In this document: positions 7,799-10,575 of the stretch, piece after piece
Position numbering within the stretch: the first letter of the stretch is position 1
Layout: each line of letters opens with the position of its first letter
Source of the DNA: SMXL01 sp036985715
GTDB taxonomy: Bacteria > Bacteroidota > Rhodothermia > Rhodothermales > UBA10348
NCBI GenBank assembly: GCA_036985715.1
Contig: BTQE01000112.1
Span: 1-10,575, forward strand
Direction of reading: 5' to 3'
Length of the DNA stretch: 10,575 nt
The notes under the pieces: model-generated
Databases searched by the model: none
Told to the model about the DNA's origin: nothing
What the model saw: only the letters and a program-made list of their open reading frames with translations
Made by a program: the position numbers and the translations under genes

Positions 7799-8035
7799 AT
7801 GTCACGTAAAGATCAGTTGACCGGAAAAGGTCCCGTAGCAGGTAACCACGTCTCGCACGCGCACAACAAAGCGAGGCGCACATTTGCAATAAACCTGCAG
7901 AAGAAGAAATTTTTCATTCCGGAAGAGAATCGCTGGATTACACTCCGCGTATCTGCCCAGACGATCAAGACGATCAATCGGAACGGAATTTCAGCGGTAC
8001 TCAAAGAGGCCCGAAAAAAGGGCGTCAAAGTCTGA
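7799..8035 (+). CDS. rpmB: 50S ribosomal protein L28 (bL28)
   Basis: This is a structural protein of the large ribosomal subunit. The 78-residue length and strongly basic composition are typical. Family landmarks are the N-terminal TGKGPVAGNHVSHAHNKARRTF (Gly-rich then SHAHNKARR), the INLQKKKFF strand and the C-terminal helix with IKTINRNGISAVLKEARKKG. The four zinc-binding cysteines of some L28 proteins are absent, so this is the C-minus form. The ATG at 7799 is preceded by AGAAAAAG rather than a strong Shine-Dalgarno. It is the first gene of the operon with L33 and the DUF4295-like protein. Confidence 0.95.
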   Translation: MSRKDQLTGKGPVAGNHVSHAHNKARRTFAINLQKKKFFIPEENRWITLRVSAQTIKTINRNGISAVLKEARKKGVKV

Positions 8036-8055
8036 CGATGAGAGGGTAACTAGAG

Positions 8056-8226
8056 ATGGCAAAAGGAAAAGACGTTCGCACGCAGGTTATTTTGGACTGT
8101 ACCGAGGCGCCGGGCACGTCGCGTTATTCGACAATGAAGAACCGGCGCAACAGCCCAGATCGCCTGGAGCTGAAAAAGTACAATGCGAAGTTACGCAAGC
8201 ATACACTCCACCGAGAAACCAAGTAG
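8056..8226 (+). CDS. rpmG: 50S ribosomal protein L33 (bL33)
   Basis: The 56-residue product begins MAKGKDVRTQVILDCTEAP and continues GTSRYSTMKNRRNSPDRL, then ELKKYNAKLRKHTLHRETK. This is the L33 fold in its C-minus form: only one Cys (C15) is present, and the zinc CxxC pairs are lost. The VILDCTE...GTSRY...RNSPDRLELKKYN pattern is the Bacteroidota type. The start at 8056 lies 20 bp after the rpmB stop. Confidence 0.95.
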   Translation: MAKGKDVRTQVILDCTEAPGTSRYSTMKNRRNSPDRLELKKYNAKLRKHTLHRETK

Positions 8227-8298
8227 CGAAGCTCGTGCCCACGGCGAGAAGCGGCAATGAGAAGCATCGAGTGGCACTTGCTCAAATTCTGATAAGAG

Positions 8299-8469
8299 AT
8301 GGCAAAGAAGCAATCATTTGGCGATAAGGTTCGGAAAAAGAAAATCGTAACAAAGCGCATGGCGCAAGTCGTTATTTCCGAAAAAAAGGCAAACGGACAT
8401 TTCCGCTTCAAGACGAAGATGGTAGACTTGGGCCAGGTCAAAGATGAGATTGCGGCGGCCAAGATTTAG
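8299..8469 (+). CDS. DUF4295-like small basic protein, probably ribosome-associated
   Basis: This 56-residue protein starts MAKKQSFGDKVRKKKIVTKR and ends with VDLGQVKDEIAAAKI. The middle (VVISEKKANGHFRFKTKMV) resembles DUF4295 proteins, which have a K-T-G-x-Y-x-F-K-x-x-M-V core and lie directly after rpmB and rpmG in Bacteroidota. The lysine-rich N-terminus fits RNA binding. A Bacteroidota-specific large-subunit protein has been reported from a Flavobacterium ribosome structure. This family may be that protein, but I cannot confirm it here. The ATG at 8299 follows GATAAGAG. The gene is 72 bp after rpmG and 43 bp before tRNA-Pro, with no terminator between, so co-transcription with the tRNAs is possible. 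Confidence 0.75.
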   Translation: MAKKQSFGDKVRKKKIVTKRMAQVVISEKKANGHFRFKTKMVDLGQVKDEIAAAKI

Positions 8470-8512
8470 CTCTTTTCGATTCTTTCCAGGAGAACCAACC
8501 GAATTTCCAGTA

Positions 8513-8587
8513 CGGGGTGTAGCGCAGCCCGGTTAGCGCGTCTGCTTTGGGAGCAGAAGGTCGCAGGTTCGAATCCTGCCACCCCGA
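8513..8587 (+). tRNA. tRNA-Pro(UGG)
   Basis: The acceptor stem CGGGGTG (8513-8519) pairs perfectly with CACCCCG (8580-8586), followed by discriminator A8587. The anticodon stem TCTGC/GCAGA encloses the loop TTTGGGA, giving anticodon TGG. The T arm is GCAGG-TTCGAAT-CCTGC. The 3' CCA is not encoded. Confidence 0.96.
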
Positions 8588-8597
8588 CTTCAATCCG

Positions 8598-8622
8598 GAT
8601 TATCAACATCGTGGCGATAATC
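8598..8622 (+). repeat. Inverted repeat between tRNA-Pro and tRNA-Arg
   Basis: GATTATC (8598-8604) and GATAATC (8616-8622) can form a 7-bp stem with an 11-nt loop in the 69-bp tRNA spacer. It has no T-run, so it may be a processing stem or chance. Confidence 0.35.
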
Positions 8623-8656
8623 TGTCGATTCAATTCAGTTCGTTCTTTTACTTCCT

Positions 8657-8962
8657 GCGCCCGTAGCTCAACTGGAGAGAGCGGCGGACTTCGAATAGGA
8701 GCCTCTACAGAGAATATGTAATGCAGAAAGAATCTGTAGAGTGGACGGCGCTGTATCGGGGAAACCTCAGCGAATATGACGGTGGCAATCCCGAGGAAAC
8801 CAACGGCGAACCAGTTCGCCAAAGGGATCCGTAGAGGCCATACGCGCCGCACCTGAGACGGTGAAGAGATGGTCCAGACCACAAAGCCGCTTCTGCGGTG
8901 GCGGTGAAAACCGTAGTGGTAGGCTAATCCGCAGGTTGCAGGTTCGAGTCCTGCCGGGCGTA
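8657..8962 (+). tRNA. Split tRNA-Arg(UCU) gene interrupted by a group I intron
   Basis: The 5' exon is 8657-8691 and the 3' exon 8924-8962. The acceptor strand GCGCCCG (8657-8663) pairs with CGGGCGT (8955-8961; G1-U72 wobble), with discriminator A8962. The D arm is GCTC/GAGC (8666-8669, 8679-8682). The anticodon stem GCGGA (8684-8688) pairs with TCCGC (8928-8932), which lies 240 nt away because of the intron. Joining T8691 to C8924 gives the 7-nt loop CTTCTAA, hence anticodon TCT. The T arm is GCAGG (8938-8942), loop TTCGAGT, CCTGC (8950-8954). The mature tRNA is 74 nt without CCA. Without splicing the anticodon arm cannot close. Confidence 0.92.
8692..8923 (+). ncRNA. Group I self-splicing intron (IC3-like, tRNA-Leu intron type)
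   Basis: This is a 232-nt ribozyme intron without an endonuclease ORF. P1: exon CTT (8689-8691) pairs with GAG (8699-8701), with the expected U-G at the splice site. P10: TAG (8696-8698) pairs with the 3' exon start CTA (8924-8926). P2: CTCTACAGA (8703-8711) with TCTGTAGAG (8733-8741). P3: CGGCGC (8746-8751) with GCGCCG (8844-8849). P4: TCGGG (8756-8760) with CCCGA (8790-8794). P6 hairpin: GGCGAA/TTCGCC (8805-8820). P7: GGCCAT (8836-8841) with ATGGTC (8869-8874). P8: CACC/GGTG (8850-8863). P9 hairpins: CCGC-TTCT-GCGG (8887-8898) and CGGT-GAAA-ACCG (8902-8913). The intron ends in G8923. From memory the order and short motifs (GGGGAAACC, GGCAATCCCGAG, GGTCCA) parallel the cyanobacterial tRNA-Leu(UAA) intron. 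Confidence 0.93.
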
Positions 8963-9018
8963 CAGAAACCCCGCCATGGCGCGAAGAACATGTCGTGAAG
9001 GACGAGGCGTAGTGAAAA

Positions 9019-9089
9019 GGTGACGTGGCCGAGTGGCTAGGCAAGGGTCTGCAAAACCCTGTACGACGGTTCGAATCCGTCCGTCACCT
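9019..9089 (+). tRNA. tRNA-Cys(GCA)
   Basis: The acceptor GGTGACG (9019-9025) pairs with CGTCACC (9082-9088). Discriminator T9089 is the U73 expected of tRNA-Cys. The anticodon stem AGGGT/ACCCT encloses CTGCAAA, giving anticodon GCA. The T arm has the standard TTCGAAT loop. The 3' part of this gene is the first copy of a thrice-repeated 19-bp sequence, so the gene appears to be an integration target. Confidence 0.96.
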
Positions 9090-9092
9090 CAA
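9074..9092 (+). repeat. att-like core, copy 1 (inside the tRNA-Cys 3' end)
   Basis: AATCCGTCCGTCACCTCAA covers the end of the T loop, the T-stem 3' strand, the acceptor 3' strand and the discriminator, plus three bases. It recurs exactly at +174 and +348. tRNA 3' ends are the usual attachment sites of tyrosine integrases, and an integrase gene lies about 170 bp beyond the last copy. Confidence 0.75.
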
Positions 9093-9249
9093 ATCCCATC
9101 AGCCGGCTCAAAGAGCCGGGATGTGGGCTTTGTCATGTATGGTACCGGATTAGAACCGCCGGAGGCGAGTTCGACACGAGCGAGCAAACGCGAGGGTAGA
9201 AGGGCGGTTGGGTAATCGTGAGCGACTGATGAGCCCGGAGGGCAAATAA
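9076..9249 (+). repeat. 174-bp tandem module, copy 1
   Basis: The module runs from within the tRNA-Cys 3' end to the same point in the next core copy. It is structured. One hairpin is CCGGCTC-AAA-GAGCCGG (9103-9119), extended by CCC-ATC (9095-9100) pairing with GAT and GGG (9120-9127). A long-range stem is AACCGCC (9154-9160) with GGCGGTT (9203-9209). A small hairpin is GCCC-GGA-GGGC (9233-9243). No credible coding frame is present. It differs from copy 2 at only six positions (9140, 9143, 9144, 9151, 9217, 9244), four of them within 12 bp. Confidence 0.93.
9095..9127 (+). terminator. GC-rich hairpin after tRNA-Cys, possible terminator
   Basis: A 7-bp perfect stem (9103-9109 with 9113-9119, AAA loop) is extended by imperfect outer pairs and followed by CTTTG. 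The T-run is short, so termination would be weak. The hairpin is duplicated in the second module at 9269-9301. Confidence 0.35.
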
Positions 9250-9266
9250 TCCGTCCGTCACCTCAA
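9248..9266 (+). repeat. att-like core, copy 2
   Basis: The 19-bp sequence is identical to the tRNA-Cys 3' end, 174 bp downstream of copy 1. It is not part of a tRNA: the preceding bases (GGGCAAAT) do not resemble a T arm. Confidence 0.75.
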
Positions 9267-9423
9267 ATCCCATCAGCCGGCTCAAAGAGCCGGGATGTGG
9301 GCTTTGTCATGTAAGGAGCCGGATGAGAACCGCCGGAGGCGAGTTCGACACGAGCGAGCAAACGCGAGGGTAGAAGGGCGGTTGGGTAATTGTGAGCGAC
9401 TGATGAGCCCGGAGGGCGAATAA
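9250..9423 (+). repeat. 174-bp tandem module, copy 2
   Basis: This is the second unit, with 168 of 174 positions matching copy 1 and no gaps by direct reading. All three hairpins are preserved, since the six substitutions fall outside the paired bases listed for copy 1. Like copy 1 it begins with tRNA-Cys 3'-end sequence and carries no gene. Confidence 0.93.
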
Positions 9424-9440
9424 TCCGTCCGTCACCTCAA
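9422..9440 (+). repeat. att-like core, copy 3
   Basis: This is the third identical 19-bp copy, again at 174-bp spacing. Similarity to the upstream copies stops immediately after it (AACCCGAC instead of AAATCCC). The boundary of the tandem array is therefore at the core, as expected for a site-specific recombination junction. Confidence 0.75.
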
Positions 9441-9609
9441 CCCGACATGATGGCAATAAATAATCATTCGTGTCCAGAAACAGCCTTTTTGATCACATTC
9501 TGGTCCGAAAGGCCTTTTTGTTTCTGATCACCTCGGCCACGTCACTAGGTTGGTTCAATGCCAATACTGTTGCAATGCCTTCCCCGCTTAAAATAGATAG
9601 GGGAACGAA
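9441..9609. other. Spacer between the att-like array and the integrase gene
   Basis: I see no credible gene here. CAGAAACA (9475-9482) and TGTTTCTG (9519-9526) form an 8-bp inverted repeat. Between its arms and overlapping them, GCCTTTTTG occurs twice (9483-9491 and 9512-9520), and TGATCAC follows each occurrence. These could be recombinase arm-binding sites or a weak terminator, but neither can be shown from sequence. Confidence 0.4.
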
Positions 9610-10575
9610 ATGGCAAGTTTGTTCAAGCGCGGAGAGTTGTATCATCTCTCGTTTTATTCCAAGAACCGTACACCGATCCGAAAACAAATACCATTAAGAA
9701 CAAGATCGAGAAGGACAGCCGAAAAGCTTCAGATTAAGCTTGAGGATGAGACGGCACTCGGTCTGGTCGATCCGTGGTCCAACGCTTCGGGAGCTATAGC
9801 GAAGTCAATCCCAGACGCTTTGGGCAGTGCAACCGAAGCATTTCTTATCAAACGTTCAAATCTTTCTAAGCAGTCAATCCAGAAGTATCGATCCGTACTC
9901 GGTCAACTCGTATCGTTTCTCGGCCCAGAGCAGTTTGTCTCTCAGATTGGTTCCGACGGGATTCAAAAATTTCTCAATGCACGCGAACGAATCGTCGGCC
10001 AGTCACAAGAAAGACCTACTCCACAACACTAAATTCATTCTTTAACTGGTTGCTTGAAAACGATGCTGTTAGCGATAATCCAGTGTCCCGCATTCGCCTT
10101 GAGAGAGTTCCGGTGAAATTCCCTCGCTACCTAACACGATGCTCAGTAGAAAGTATCTGTCGTCGGATTCGAGAGAGCTCAGTCGAATATCCAAATGGTA
10201 ATACTTCTGTGTGGTTGATCCCCGTCGTTTGGTCAGCAGTCTTCACTGGGGCGAAGCTTTAAAAAACCGTCAACTTCCGGTGGGTCGACGTTGATTTAGC
10301 GAGGCACCAGCTGCGCATATGCCAGAGAGGATCATACAACACCAAAAACGGACATGACCGGATAGTACCGCTATGTAATGAGATCACAGATATCTGGAGC
10401 AAACTCCCACTAAAATCGGACTATGTACTCAATTCTTATTCCGGAAAAGCTCTTCATCCGATGTACTTGTCAAGGAGATTCAAACGCTTTGCGAGATTTG
10501 CTGGGCATGAGGAAGTGTCATTTCACACCCTGAGGCACACAGCCGCAAGTTGGCTGGCTGAGTCAGGAAGTTCAC
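9610..10575 (+). pseudogene. Tyrosine recombinase/integrase, broken and cut by the window end
   Basis: The first segment (9610-10032) carries an arm-binding-like N-terminus (MASLFKRGELYHLSFYSKN) and a SAM-like core-binding domain (about residues 70-130). The frame then shifts near 9990-10015. Homology resumes one frame over as KTYSTTLNSFFNWLLENDAV and continues to SAVFTGAKL, where an in-frame TAA (10260-10262) interrupts. The same frame reads on as KTVNFRWVDVDLARHQLRI, then KNGHDRIVPL (the catalytic Lys region) and HTLRHTAASWLAESG (box II HxxRH) to the window end. The box I Arg expected in TGxR is Lys (GAK). AGGGG before the ATG supports the start. With a frameshift, a stop and a lost catalytic Arg it is most likely inactive, unless the lesions are sequencing errors. 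Confidence 0.85.

Noticed and set aside
8767..8991. Minus-strand open frame of 74 codons over the intron
   Set aside because: It overlaps the group I intron core and tRNA-Arg 3' exon antisense, with no start context, so it is not a homing endonuclease.
8466..9044. Minus-strand open frame of 192 codons across the tRNA cluster
   Set aside because: It is antisense to the tRNA genes. It encodes AGLEPAT- and AGFEPAT-type strings, a well-known artefact of translating tRNA T arms in reverse.
9033..9215. Plus-strand open frame of 60 codons beginning inside tRNA-Cys
   Set aside because: It runs through the tRNA and the first 174-bp module. The composition follows the structured repeat and there is no ribosome binding site.
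9076..9423. The 174-bp repeats as an assembly duplication artefact
   Set aside because: The copies differ at six positions and a third partial copy follows the same period, which a simple assembly error would not produce.

Overview
The window looks like a chromosomal segment of a Bacteroidota / FCB-group bacterium, possibly from the Rhodothermia or Balneolia side. The best evidence is the cluster of L28, L33 and a DUF4295-like 56-residue protein at 7.8-8.5 kb. That order is typical of Bacteroidota, and the L33 is the Bacteroidota type (VILDCTEAPGTSRY...NSPDRLELKKYN). Base composition looks close to 50% GC. Several genes have weak or absent Shine-Dalgarno sequences, which also fits. The lineage call is an inference from gene content, not from an alignment.

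Positions 24-7562 hold a compact core region: comEC (minus strand), nusB, a calcineurin-like phosphoesterase, a secreted beta-rich hypothetical protein (minus), the ATPase ychF, a second secreted beta-barrel-like hypothetical protein (minus), and a LolC/LolE-type ABC-transporter permease. The two hypothetical genes on the minus strand flank ychF and have the same design: a signal peptide followed by a Gly/aromatic-rich beta domain. An intrinsic terminator closes the permease unit. From 7.69 to 8.47 kb lies a small ribosomal-protein operon (rpmB, rpmG, DUF4295-like) preceded by three 11-bp tandem repeats and a hairpin.

From 8.5 kb onward the window is RNA-rich and then mobile. There are tRNA-Pro(UGG), a tRNA-Arg(UCU) gene split after anticodon base U34 by a 232-nt group I intron, and tRNA-Cys(GCA). 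The intron shows P1, P10, P2, P3, P4, P6, P7, P8, P9 elements and a terminal G, and it encodes no protein. The 19 bases at the tRNA-Cys 3' end recur three times at exactly 174-bp spacing, enclosing two tandem 174-bp modules that differ at six positions. A tyrosine-recombinase (integrase) gene follows at 9610 and runs off the window end. It is broken by a frameshift and an in-frame stop. The most economical reading is that tRNA-Cys is the attachment gene of an integrated element, and that the 174-bp modules are stacked miniature insertions or duplicated att ends.

The strongest items for follow-up are the tRNA-Arg intron and the tRNA-Cys-derived 174-bp modules. I see no CRISPR array, rRNA gene, toxin-antitoxin pair or defence system.
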